Below are positions 8,076-16,176 of a stretch of 64,000 nt of DNA, piece by piece. The position numbers and the translations under genes were made by a program. The notes below the pieces were generated by a model. That model worked only from the letters and a program-made list of their open reading frames with translations, searched no databases and was not told the origin of the DNA. Within the stretch, counting starts at the first letter, position 1. Each line of letters opens with the position of its first letter. This DNA is from Candidatus Colimorpha pelethequi (lineage in GTDB: Bacteria; Bacteroidota; Bacteroidia; Bacteroidales; P3), in NCBI GenBank assembly GCA_018064245.1, contig JAGHVO010000012.1:1-64000 (forward strand), in the 5' to 3' direction.

Positions 8076-9887
8076 TTATTGTTCAAAATGATAGTTGAGT
8101 TTGAGCACCCAAGGCGTAGGAAGTTTGTGGATCTGAAGGTCGGAAAGGTCAAAGTTGATTATGAGTTCGCTTCCTTCATAAGTGAATTCAAGAGGCTTGT
8201 CGTAACCGAGAAGTGTGACCTCTTTTACCTTGTTGTTGGTAGAGATGTTGCGAAGGGTTACACTATTGACAGGTGTTTCTAAGATTGTGGCATAGAGGTC
8301 GCTTCCATTCTTTGTATAGCAGATAGAGGGTAAAAGGCAGCTATAAATGCCACTGAAACCATTAATTGCCGGAATGGCTTCTTCTTGTTGTGACTTTGAT
8401 TTCCAATGCAGTCGAATGCGCGCTTCGAGGTCTTTTTCTTCGTACAGCACTTTGATGTGGTAACGCTGACCTTTTTTGAGTTTGATGGTTGCTTGTGTGC
8501 GAGAGTAATTTTTTGCTTCTTGGGCATTGCTGGCAGTTCCGTTGGCAAAGGACTTGTTGTAGTTGATGAGTGTGTCGTTGTCGAGGATGACTATGACATT
8601 GTCGTCAACTTCCACATTGATAGTGTATTTCTCACTGAAATTAGGCTCAATTTCTCCCTCCCAAGAGATTTTGAAATTGTCGTAGGTCATGCCTTTGATC
8701 GGGGCGTTGCGCACCCAGTCGAAATCTATGACGCTGTCGGTGCGAGTTAGCGTTAACGGTGTTGTGTATTCGTATGGATGGATGTAAGGTTTTGTGGCAT
8801 AGATGGCTTCGCCATTGGTTTTGAGCCAATTGCCGAGGTCGAGGAGTCGTTCTTGCTGGATGAATGGTATTCTTCCGTCTGCTTCGGGTCCCACGTTGAG
8901 GGTGAGTCCGCCTCCAACTGCTACAAGTTTGACAAAATGCTGGATGAGTTCCTTGCTTGACAGATAGTTGCTTAGCAGTTCGTTGTGGTTGATTCCAAAG
9001 CTGCGACCCAATCCGCGGCATTCCGCCCACGGGGTCACGGTGTCCATAATGCCGCCGCTGTATTCGGGTGTCTTGTAACCATGCTGATGGCCGTCACCCC
9101 AACGGTCGTTGACGATTGCATCAGGTCCTACAGTGTTGTAGTACCAGCTGATAAGCTCACGGGCATGCCACTGCTCGGCGTTGTTGTCCCATTCGCCGTC
9201 GGTAAAAAGTACTTCGGGTTTGTATTTGGTTATAAGGTCCTTAAATTGCGGGATCATGTAAGTCTCCACATATCGGGCGATAGAGTCGTTGGGCGAGACT
9301 GTCCATGTGTGGATTGGATTGGTCCATTCCGCCAGGGAAAAGTACATTCCCATCTTCAAGTTTTGCTTGCGGACGGCAGTTGTAAGTTCTTCAACGATAT
9401 TGCGTTTTGGACCGCTCAAAACACTTGTCCAATTGGGTATCACGGGATTGTTCCAATCCCAAAGACAATAGCCGTCGTGGTGCTTGGTAACCAGCAACAC
9501 ATATTGTGCTCCTGCCTGCTTGAAAAGCGAAGCCCATTCGTCAGGGTTCCACATTTCGGCTTTCCATTGTGCGGGAAGCACCGAATATTGTTCCAATGCC
9601 GATTTTGTGGGGTCGCCTCCAAATCGTTGCATCATTGCCATACGTCCTGTGTCGCCGCTCATCAAGCCTTTGTAGAACCATTCGCCGTAGCCTTCCGGAC
9701 TGGCGTAGGCGGGGATGGAGTATAGTCCCCAATGGATGAATATGCCCAATTTGGCGTCGCTAAACCATTGAGGATAGCCACGTTGGTTGATGCTTTCCCA
9801 GGTGGGTTCTACTGTCTGGGCGGAGAGGCTTTGAAAAATCAATAAGTACAAGCCTAATAAGATGAATGTTTTGCGAATTGTTTTCAA
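8076..9887 (-). CDS. secreted alpha-L-fucosidase, GH29, with PA14-like domain
   Basis: 603 residues with a signal peptide (1-23, ending LSAQ). The GH29 barrel spans about 25-350: IHWGLYSIP at 51-59, TKHHDG at 134-139 and LFTDGEW at 227-233, where D230 is the expected nucleophile by comparison with the SDGEW motif of known fucosidases. Residues about 410-515 look like a PA14 carbohydrate-binding domain (YTINVEVDDNVIVILDN), followed by a C-terminal beta domain of about 85 residues. It should release alpha-linked L-fucose from glycans in the periplasm or at the surface. No SusC/SusD pair or fucose pathway gene is nearby, so it is not part of a visible polysaccharide utilisation locus. Confidence 0.93.
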   Translation of the reverse strand: MKTIRKTFILLGLYLLIFQSLSAQTVEPTWESINQRGYPQWFSDAKLGIFIHWGLYSIPAYASPEGYGEWFYKGLMSGDTGRMAMMQRFGGDPTKSALEQYSVLPAQWKAEMWNPDEWASLFKQAGAQYVLLVTKHHDGYCLWDWNNPVIPNWTSVLSGPKRNIVEELTTAVRKQNLKMGMYFSLAEWTNPIHTWTVSPNDSIARYVETYMIPQFKDLITKYKPEVLFTDGEWDNNAEQWHARELISWYYNTVGPDAIVNDRWGDGHQHGYKTPEYSGGIMDTVTPWAECRGLGRSFGINHNELLSNYLSSKELIQHFVKLVAVGGGLTLNVGPEADGRIPFIQQERLLDLGNWLKTNGEAIYATKPYIHPYEYTTPLTLTRTDSVIDFDWVRNAPIKGMTYDNFKISWEGEIEPNFSEKYTINVEVDDNVIVILDNDTLINYNKSFANGTASNAQEAKNYSRTQATIKLKKGQRYHIKVLYEEKDLEARIRLHWKSKSQQEEAIPAINGFSGIYSCLLPSICYTKNGSDLYATILETPVNSVTLRNISTNNKVKEVTLLGYDKPLEFTYEGSELIINFDLSDLQIHKLPTPWVLKLNYHFEQ

Positions 9888-9945
9888 TGGCTGATATGTT
9901 GATTTTGGAGGTTAGACCTTTTATCCTCGATGTGTTAGATAATCC

Positions 9946-10677
9946 TCAATTGCCAATCAAGAAGACCGTATTTCGTTTGTGAAGGTTGAGTTGCATCCTT
10001 TCCTTTCGCCATTGTTTGGCGGAAAGAGAGCGTATGGTTTGCGACTCCATGGTGAGGTCGCATGCCACGCAAATCATGGTGTTGTCGCTACAGGTTTCGC
10101 TTAATGACTCCAACATTTGGTTGTTTCGATAGGGTGCTTCGATGAAAATTTGAGTCTGATGTTCTTTGTGCACTCGTGCTTCGAGGTTGCGGATGGCTTT
10201 GATGCGTTCCGACTTGTCGACAGGTAAGTATCCCACAAAGGCAAAGTTCTGTCCGTTGAAACCACTCGCCATCAAAGAGAGCAGGAGAGAGGACGGTCCC
10301 ACCAAAGGCATGATTTCGTATCCTTTACGTTGTGCTATTTGCGTAATCAACGATCCTGGGTCGGCCACGCAAGGCAAGCCGGCTTCGCTCAGCAGGCCGA
10401 TGTTCTCGCCCCGCTCGATTGGTTCGAGATAGCTTTCCAACTGCTTGCTCCGTTCGTTGATGGGTGTGTTGGAAGTGTGTTCGTTGAGGAGAAAGAATGT
10501 CGTGTCGTCTATGGCGTGGATGTAGCCCACATGCTTGAGAAAACGACGCGCGGTACGGATTTCCTCTACAATGAATGAATGACAGCTGTTTAACAGTTCC
10601 AAATTCCACCCAGGAAGCGAGTGGTTGACTTCTTCAGCGCCAATTGGTACGGGAAAGAGTATTAATTTTCCTTTCAT
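9946..10677 (-). CDS. tetrapyrrole-methylase-fold SAM methyltransferase, RsmI-like
   Basis: 243 residues. The fold is that of RsmI (16S rRNA C1402 2'-O-methyltransferase) and its paralogues: an N-terminal LFPVPIG, the SAM-binding loop LSEAGLPCVADPG at 96-108, and PLVGPSSLLLSLMASG. Canonical RsmI has SDAGTPxxSDPG and is somewhat longer, so this is more likely the second Bacteroidota paralogue; the substrate is uncertain. A -7 box ends five bases before the ATG, which suggests a leaderless transcript. It is divergent from the PLP lyase at 10758. Confidence 0.85.
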   Translation of the reverse strand: MKGKLILFPVPIGAEEVNHSLPGWNLELLNSCHSFIVEEIRTARRFLKHVGYIHAIDDTTFFLLNEHTSNTPINERSKQLESYLEPIERGENIGLLSEAGLPCVADPGSLITQIAQRKGYEIMPLVGPSSLLLSLMASGFNGQNFAFVGYLPVDKSERIKAIRNLEARVHKEHQTQIFIEAPYRNNQMLESLSETCSDNTMICVACDLTMESQTIRSLSAKQWRKERMQLNLHKRNTVFLIGN

Positions 10678-10681
10678 TTTG

Positions 10682-10689
10682 CAAATTTA
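10682..10689 (-). promoter_or_regulatory. -7 box for the RsmI-like gene
   Basis: Reads TAAATTTG on the minus strand (TAnnTTTG). It ends five bases from the start codon, so the transcript would be leaderless or nearly so. Confidence 0.45.
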
Positions 10690-10703
10690 CAATTTTTTTT
10701 TCG

Positions 10704-10711
10704 TAACTTTG
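10704..10711 (+). promoter_or_regulatory. -7 box for the PLP lyase gene
   Basis: TAACTTTG, an excellent TAnnTTTG match after a T-rich run, 46 bases before the ATG at 10758. It is back to back with the divergent minus-strand box at 10682-10689. Confidence 0.65.
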
Positions 10712-10757
10712 CACTTTAATTATTACAGATATTAACCTATATTAAAAACATATTACA

Positions 10758-11963
10758 ATGAACAAATTCGATCCCGCAACAGCTATTCAGCGTCTCGATG
10801 GTCGTGACGCTAACCGTGGTGTCAATCCCGCAATTTGCGATTCCGCTACTTTCACCTTTCCCGAAGCTCATTTGATGACTGAGACTTTCCATGGTGAAAC
10901 CGAAGGTTACTTCCTCTACAGCCGTCATTGGAATCCCTCCAATCTCGCTCTCTGCCAGGCTCTCGCAGCTATGGAAGGCACTGAAATGGCTTGGGTTACT
11001 GGTTCCGGTTTGGCAGCTATCACTTGCGCTTTGATTCACGAAGTTAAGGCTGGCGACCATATCATCAGCTCCATGACCACCTACGGCGGTACTTTCGCTT
11101 TTATGGCTAACTATCTGAAGAAATTCAACGTTGAGACCACTTTCGTTAACATGCAGGACCTCAACGCCGTTAAGAAGGCTTTGGCTGAACACCCCAACAC
11201 CAAGGTTGTCTATACCGAAACAATGAACAATCCTTTGCTCCGCATTGCCAATGTTCCCGAACTGAGCAAGATGGCTCATGCCGCTGGTGCCAAGTTGATT
11301 GTTGACAACACTTTCACTCCTATGATTTTCAGCCCCTGCAAGTTGGGTGCCGATGTTACTGTTTACTCCATGACCAAGTACATCAATGGTACTAACGACT
11401 GCGTGGCTGGTGCTATCTGCGGTAGCGCTGAATACATCAACAGCCTCATCGATGTCAACAATGGTACTTGCATGCTCCTCGGCCCCGTTTTGGATCCTAT
11501 GCGCAGCAGCAGCATCAACAAGAACCTCCATACCCTCCACATCCGTATGAAGAAGCACAGCGAGAACGCCATGTATCTTGCCAAGCGTTTCAAAGAGGTT
11601 GGTTTCAAATACAACTATCCCGGATTGCCCGAGCATCCCGATCACGAGCTCTTCAAGAGCATGATGAACGAAGGTTTCGGCTTTGGCGGTATGATCTCCA
11701 TTGATATGGGTACAGCTGCAAAGGCTAGCAAGATTATGGAAATCATGCAGAACAAGGGCGTAGGCTACTTGGCAGTTTCTTTGGGTTACTTCAAGACCCT
11801 CTTCAGCAATTCCGGCAAGTCAACTTCCAGCGAAGTTCCTGAAGACATCCAGAAGGAAATGGGTATGAGCGAAGGCCTTATCCGCTTCAGCATGGGTCTC
11901 GACAACGACATTGAGGCTACCTTCCAGTTGATCAAGGAATCTGTTGAAGAAAGCAACAAATAG
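10758..11963 (+). CDS. Cys/Met-metabolism PLP-dependent lyase/transferase
   Basis: 401 residues of the trans-sulfuration (cystathionine gamma-synthase / methionine gamma-lyase / O-acetylhomoserine sulfhydrylase) family. The PLP lysine is K207 in YSMTKYINGTND; upstream are the cofactor-phosphate loop TGSGLAAI (81-88) and the cofactor-ring aspartate in VDNTFTP (192-198). It acts on sulfur amino acids in the cytosol, but which reaction (gamma-lyase, synthase or sulfhydrylase) cannot be settled by eye. Codon use is strikingly biased to C-ending and CGT codons, unlike its neighbours, implying high expression; a good promoter and a 15-bp terminator stem frame it as a single-gene unit. Confidence 0.88.
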   Translation: MNKFDPATAIQRLDGRDANRGVNPAICDSATFTFPEAHLMTETFHGETEGYFLYSRHWNPSNLALCQALAAMEGTEMAWVTGSGLAAITCALIHEVKAGDHIISSMTTYGGTFAFMANYLKKFNVETTFVNMQDLNAVKKALAEHPNTKVVYTETMNNPLLRIANVPELSKMAHAAGAKLIVDNTFTPMIFSPCKLGADVTVYSMTKYINGTNDCVAGAICGSAEYINSLIDVNNGTCMLLGPVLDPMRSSSINKNLHTLHIRMKKHSENAMYLAKRFKEVGFKYNYPGLPEHPDHELFKSMMNEGFGFGGMISIDMGTAAKASKIMEIMQNKGVGYLAVSLGYFKTLFSNSGKSTSSEVPEDIQKEMGMSEGLIRFSMGLDNDIEATFQLIKESVEESNK

Positions 11964-11980
11964 TCAATAGTTTCGACAAT

Positions 11981-12018
11981 AAAAAGAGCCTCATGCGGCA
12001 CAACATGAGGCTCTTTTT
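11981..12018 (+). terminator. intrinsic terminator after the PLP lyase
   Basis: Stem AAAAAGAGCCTCATG (11981-11995) pairs with CATGAGGCTCTTTTT (12004-12018), ending in a T-run. Confidence 0.92.
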
Positions 12019-12020
12019 TA

Positions 12021-12085
12021 ATTGATAATTGAGAATAGTATAGTCCAATCACTATTCACAATTCACTAATTCAAAATTCACAAAC
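12021..12085. repeat. AT-rich quasi-periodic intergenic repeat
   Basis: Contains AATTGATAATTGAGAATAGT and then a chain of xATTCAC units (CACTATTCACAATTCACTAA...). It fills the whole gap between the terminator and elbB. Related stretches occur at 16094-16170, 20653-20727, 36299-36380, 50898-50970 and 60797-60862. Confidence 0.6.
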
Positions 12086-12763
12086 ATGAAAATAGCAGTT
12101 ATTCTTTCCGGCTGTGGCAACCGTGACGGCAGCGAGTTGCAAGAAACGCTTTCCTTGATGTTGGCTATCGATCGCAAAGGTTGGGAATACCAATGCTTTG
12201 CTCCAGAGGGATTCTTCGAGGTTGTTCCCTATACCGAACGTCAGGATGACGAGGATTTTGAAGAGGGGATGATTGTTGACACCGAACAACGTGACATTTT
12301 TGAGGAAAGCGCTCGCATTGCCCGTGGCAACATCCTTTCGCTCAATGAATACCATGCTGCCGACTATGACGCTTTGGCTTTGCCTGGTGGAATGGGGGCG
12401 GCCCGCAATTTGAGCACCTATGCTTTCGAGGGACCCAATATGGTTGTCATTGATTCTGTTTCGGATGCAATCCTTGAAACCTACCGTGCCCACAAACCTA
12501 TCTGCGCAATGTGCATCGCGCCAATGGTTTTGGCAAGAGTACTGGGACGTCATGAGATCACGCTTACGTTAGGTGGAAACTGTGAAGCCGCGCAAATCGC
12601 GCAACAACTTGGCGCAAGACATCAAGTGTGTGGGGCGACGGAGGTGTGTGTTGATGATGACCACAAAATCCTTACCACGCCTGCATATATGGTTGCGACT
12701 CACATCTCTCAGATTTTCGATGGCGCCGCCAACTTGGTTGACGCACTTGAAAAGTTGTTGTAA
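12086..12763 (+). CDS. elbB: ElbB-type DJ-1/PfpI glyoxalase
   Basis: 225 residues of the DJ-1/PfpI superfamily. ILSGCGNRDGSE at the N terminus and the nucleophile elbow ICAMCIAP (C143, with C140 nearby) are typical of ElbB (isoprenoid biosynthesis glyoxalase, also called SCRP-27A). LALPGGMGAARNL at 97-109 is the conserved glycine loop. E. coli ElbB has glyoxalase activity in vitro; the historical link to isoprenoid synthesis is indirect. It is a single gene between two terminators. Confidence 0.9.
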   Translation: MKIAVILSGCGNRDGSELQETLSLMLAIDRKGWEYQCFAPEGFFEVVPYTERQDDEDFEEGMIVDTEQRDIFEESARIARGNILSLNEYHAADYDALALPGGMGAARNLSTYAFEGPNMVVIDSVSDAILETYRAHKPICAMCIAPMVLARVLGRHEITLTLGGNCEAAQIAQQLGARHQVCGATEVCVDDDHKILTTPAYMVATHISQIFDGAANLVDALEKLL

Positions 12764-12782
12764 ATGGTATTGGTTGTTGTAA

Positions 12783-12818
12783 ATACAAAAAAGGACTGAA
12801 TCAGTCCTTTTTTTGTAT
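12783..12818. terminator. bidirectional terminator
   Basis: Stem ATACAAAAAAGGACTGA against TCAGTCCTTTTTTTGTAT. It separates convergent elbB (+) and the coiled-coil gene (-) and has T-runs on both strands. Confidence 0.9.
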
Positions 12819-12830
12819 GAATGACTTTCG

Positions 12831-14642
12831 CTACTGTATTTTAAGCAGAAGTCGGATATGGTTGACGTCGTTTTCGTCAACAAGATAGCCGTCAATCACC
12901 TGACTTTCACTTGAATTTAATATCGCAATAAAACGAGATTGAATGGATTGGATGGACGCTATGGCCATTTGGTAGGTCTGCAAATCTTTCAAGTTGTTGA
13001 TCTCACTTTTTGACATGCTTTTAATCAATGTCTTATATGCTTTATAGATGTTTGGATAGACCTTCTCGTAGGAGACGATTTTTTTCTCGTTGTTTGCAAT
13101 GGCGTCGCTTTGCGCCACGGTAATGATGCATCGCTTTTGAAGTTCAGCAAAATCTTGCAAAGATTTGGTGAATCGTTTTCCGTCATAGACGGTTATGCAC
13201 GAGGGTGTCAGTTCTACTTGGCTTTTGATGGTCTTGTATCCTCTAATAAAGACTCGTTCGGTATGTTTCCCCGACATTATTTGCTGTTCGTTGGTGTCGA
13301 TTGTTTTACGCAATGCAATGATTTCCTTGTAGATGTCTTGCATTTGGTCGATTCTGGACAGCGTTGAATCGTATGTGGCGGATTCTGACACATCACAAAA
13401 GTCGGGAAGTACATCGTATGGTTGTGGAATCATGGAGAAGGTTTTTTTGACTTCTCTTAGATTTCCGCAACTGCTGTTGATTCGATTAGCCTTATTCTCA
13501 AGTTGTTCCAATATTTCATGGTTTCTCATGTAGGCTTTCTGAAGCATTAGGTGACCTTCAAGTTGCTCCAAGAAAAGATCTTTGTCTTCAACATTGGAAA
13601 ATGCAGGCACAAGTGCCAGGTGCGAGGCGCAGTCCTCATAGATTTTCCCGATGGGGCGATATTTGTTTTTGTAAGTTTCAAAGATGCTGTCTTTGTAAAT
13701 CATAATGCTGTCTCGTAGCGAGACGGAGGCTAGATAGCCTTCTTGTATGCTTACAATGTTTTTCAGAAGTCGGGTATATCTGTAGTAATCAACGATATTG
13801 TTGAAATTAACAGCTACGGTGGGTTGATTGAACGATTTAAGATAACTTCTATATACTTCGGTGTGCTTTCTTCCGCATCGTTCCTTGAGTCGGTTGGGAA
13901 AAGCGTCGATGCGCAAAGGATAACCATGTTCGCCCAAAACGCTGTCCAACAGGTTGCGCTGCATCTGCAGCAAGTCACGCAGCCTTATCAAGTACTCTCG
14001 ATTGATGGATTGCAATGTCAGGTCTTGTTTGTTGTATATAGAAAGGTATGCGTAAAAGATATCCTTGCGTTCCTTTACGATTTTCTTGCTCAGGTTGTCT
14101 TTATTGTTACAAGCGCTGAAAATCTTGTTGTGAAGTATTCCAATAGAGTCCTTTAGGGTTGTAGCACGCTGGTCCAGTTCTTGTTGCCTGCGCTGTCTTT
14201 CCCTGTCGACACGGGCTTTGTGTGCGGTTTCAACCGAATCCCGCTCCCGCTCGGCGCGGTTAGCATAGTATTCACGAACATTTATAATCCTTTCCTGAAG
14301 GTTGTCCAAGATGCTGTCGTACTGCGCGAAATCCGATACGAAAACTGTCTGGTCTATCCAGAGCTTACCGTCACGAAGTTCGTAGTCGTATTTGAGCGAC
14401 CTGCGCATGTTGCGGACTTTATGCAACAAATTGTCGCATTCCATCTCCACTTGTGCCTTGTTGAAATGGAACTGCTTTAACGTTGTGTGCAATGCGTTGG
14501 TGTCGTTCAGCAACTCACAGTTGATGCCGTAGTTGGGTGCAAGGTCGCAAACAGAAATCTCGTAAACACGTTGGGCATAAGGCATTTTGGTCACTACGAT
14601 AAGTGCCAATATGAAAAGAAAATGCCGTTTGTGAGATTTCAT
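12831..14642 (-). CDS. exported coiled-coil protein of unknown function
   Basis: I do not recognise this family. The ATG at 14642 gives 603 residues with a clean signal peptide (1-24, ending MPYAQ); an ATG seven codons upstream only adds a polar extension. The mature protein is mostly helical, with long charged stretches (RAERERDSVETAHKARVDRE and a QQELDQRA run) predicting coiled coil, and scattered cysteines. It begins 24 bases after the PurF paralogue ends, on the same strand, so the two may be co-transcribed. No enzymatic motif is visible; a periplasmic structural role is possible. Confidence 0.75.
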   Translation of the reverse strand: MKSHKRHFLFILALIVVTKMPYAQRVYEISVCDLAPNYGINCELLNDTNALHTTLKQFHFNKAQVEMECDNLLHKVRNMRRSLKYDYELRDGKLWIDQTVFVSDFAQYDSILDNLQERIINVREYYANRAERERDSVETAHKARVDRERQRRQQELDQRATTLKDSIGILHNKIFSACNNKDNLSKKIVKERKDIFYAYLSIYNKQDLTLQSINREYLIRLRDLLQMQRNLLDSVLGEHGYPLRIDAFPNRLKERCGRKHTEVYRSYLKSFNQPTVAVNFNNIVDYYRYTRLLKNIVSIQEGYLASVSLRDSIMIYKDSIFETYKNKYRPIGKIYEDCASHLALVPAFSNVEDKDLFLEQLEGHLMLQKAYMRNHEILEQLENKANRINSSCGNLREVKKTFSMIPQPYDVLPDFCDVSESATYDSTLSRIDQMQDIYKEIIALRKTIDTNEQQIMSGKHTERVFIRGYKTIKSQVELTPSCITVYDGKRFTKSLQDFAELQKRCIITVAQSDAIANNEKKIVSYEKVYPNIYKAYKTLIKSMSKSEINNLKDLQTYQMAIASIQSIQSRFIAILNSSESQVIDGYLVDENDVNHIRLLLKIQ

Positions 14643-14666
14643 GCCCAACTTCCGTGAGACCAACTA

Positions 14667-16070
14667 TTAGCAAAAACTGGAACCATCAAAACAATGGGTG
14701 CATATTTTGTCTTTCGGAAGGCCAATCGATTCGCAAACACTTTGTAATGTATTGAACTTTAATGTATCTACACCCGTTTCTTTGCGAATCATCTCCACCA
14801 TGTTGGCGTATTCCTTCGTGGTTTCATCGCGGTAGGCTTCCAAATTTCGAATCTGACCACCTTCAAGTTGTTCTATGCAACGACGCGTGATGAGTTCCTT
14901 GTCGGTCTTTGATGCCGAGAAGTTGAGGAAATCACATCCGTGAACGAGTGGCGGACAACTGATGCGGATGTGTACGCGTTTTACGCCACAGTCGTAGAGC
15001 ATTTTTACGTTGTCGCGCAGCTGGGTGCCACGTACAATGGAGTCGTCGCAGAATACTACTTCTTTGCCTTTCAGCACTTTCTGACTGGGAATGAGTTTCA
15101 TTTTTGCCACAAGACTGCGTTGTTCTTGATTGACAGGCATGAAACTGCGTGACCAAGTGGGAGTATATTTCAGCACGCCACGTTTGTAGGGAATGCCCTT
15201 GCCTGCGGCATAACCCAATGCCATTCCAACACCCGAATCTGGAATGGCGCTCACGAAATCGGCGTCGATGTCGTCGTTCTTGCCCATAGTGTAACCCAAT
15301 TGATAGCGCACTTCTTCAGCGTTGATGTCCTCGTATTCAACGCAAGGATAGCCGTAGTAAATCCACAAGAAAGAGCAAACCTGCATTTTGTGATTGGGAG
15401 CCTTGAGCTGACGGATTCCATCAAGGGTAATCTCTACAATCTCGCCGGGTCCTACAAAATATTCGGTTTCGTAGCCGAGGTTGATGTAGCTGTGGCTTTC
15501 GGAGGCTACGGCATAGCCTTTTTCGCCTTTGCCAATCACGATGGGTGTACGGCCATAGAGATCTCTCGCTGCGATGATGCCTCTCGGCGTGAGGATGAGC
15601 ATGCTGCAACTGCCTTTTACATGGCTATAGACATTCTCGATGCCGTCAACAATATCCTTGCCTTGCGATATGAGCAAAGCTACCAACTCGGTGGGGTTGG
15701 TGGTTCCGCGCGAAAGGTCGGTGAATTGCTGGTGCTGATCAAGGCAGAATTTCTCCAGTTCGACGAGGTTGTTGATTCTCGAAACCGTAGCGATGGCAAA
15801 ACGGCCTTCGTGAGAGTTCACCATCATTGGCTGTGCCTCGGTGTCGCTGATAATGCCAATACCTACGTTGCCTTTCATCTCCTCAAGATCGGTGCGGAAC
15901 TTGGTGCGGAAATAAGAGTTCTCGATGGAATGGATGTTTTGGTGGGGTATGCCGTTGTCGAATGTGGCCATACCGGCACGTTTGGTGCCAAGATGTGAAT
16001 GGTAGTCGGTACCATAAAAAAGGTCATTGATACATGCTTGTTTTGAAACAACGCCAAAAAATCCGCTCAT
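14667..16070 (-). CDS. PurF-type amidophosphoribosyltransferase paralogue without the glutaminase cysteine
   Basis: 467 residues with PurF organisation: an Ntn glutaminase-like half (1-230) and a phosphoribosyltransferase half. The PRPP loop VVFCDDSIVRGTQ (338-350) is intact. Cysteines at 232, 379, 457 and 460 fall where B. subtilis PurF holds its 4Fe-4S cluster (the last two as CTHCFDG). The N terminus reads M-S-G-F-F-G where active PurF has M-C-G, and the HNG glutamine-site motif is replaced by HEGRFAIA. A stop seven codons upstream rules out a longer start supplying a Cys. It therefore probably cannot hydrolyse glutamine itself. It could use free ammonia or serve another role; a canonical purF would be expected elsewhere. 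Confidence 0.85.
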   Translation of the reverse strand: MSGFFGVVSKQACINDLFYGTDYHSHLGTKRAGMATFDNGIPHQNIHSIENSYFRTKFRTDLEEMKGNVGIGIISDTEAQPMMVNSHEGRFAIATVSRINNLVELEKFCLDQHQQFTDLSRGTTNPTELVALLISQGKDIVDGIENVYSHVKGSCSMLILTPRGIIAARDLYGRTPIVIGKGEKGYAVASESHSYINLGYETEYFVGPGEIVEITLDGIRQLKAPNHKMQVCSFLWIYYGYPCVEYEDINAEEVRYQLGYTMGKNDDIDADFVSAIPDSGVGMALGYAAGKGIPYKRGVLKYTPTWSRSFMPVNQEQRSLVAKMKLIPSQKVLKGKEVVFCDDSIVRGTQLRDNVKMLYDCGVKRVHIRISCPPLVHGCDFLNFSASKTDKELITRRCIEQLEGGQIRNLEAYRDETTKEYANMVEMIRKETGVDTLKFNTLQSVCESIGLPKDKICTHCFDGSSFC

Positions 16071-16093
16071 ATTTTGAAGATTTGGAGGTTATC

Positions 16094-16170
16094 GAATTGA
16101 GAATTGAAAATTGAAAATTGAGAATTAGTTATGAGTCCACTATTCACTGTTCACTGTTCACTGCTCACTT
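16094..16170. repeat. two-part intergenic repeat
   Basis: GAATTGAGAATTGAAAATTG-type units (16094-16127) followed by three TTCACTG units (16142-16165). It fills the spacer between typA and the PurF paralogue and abuts the typA stop codon. Confidence 0.75.
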
Positions 16171-16176
16171 TATTAA

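Noticed and set aside
10737..11645. A 302-codon minus-strand open frame
   Set aside because: It is antisense to the highly codon-biased PLP lyase (10758-11963), has no promoter or family motif, and its length is explained by the biased third positions.
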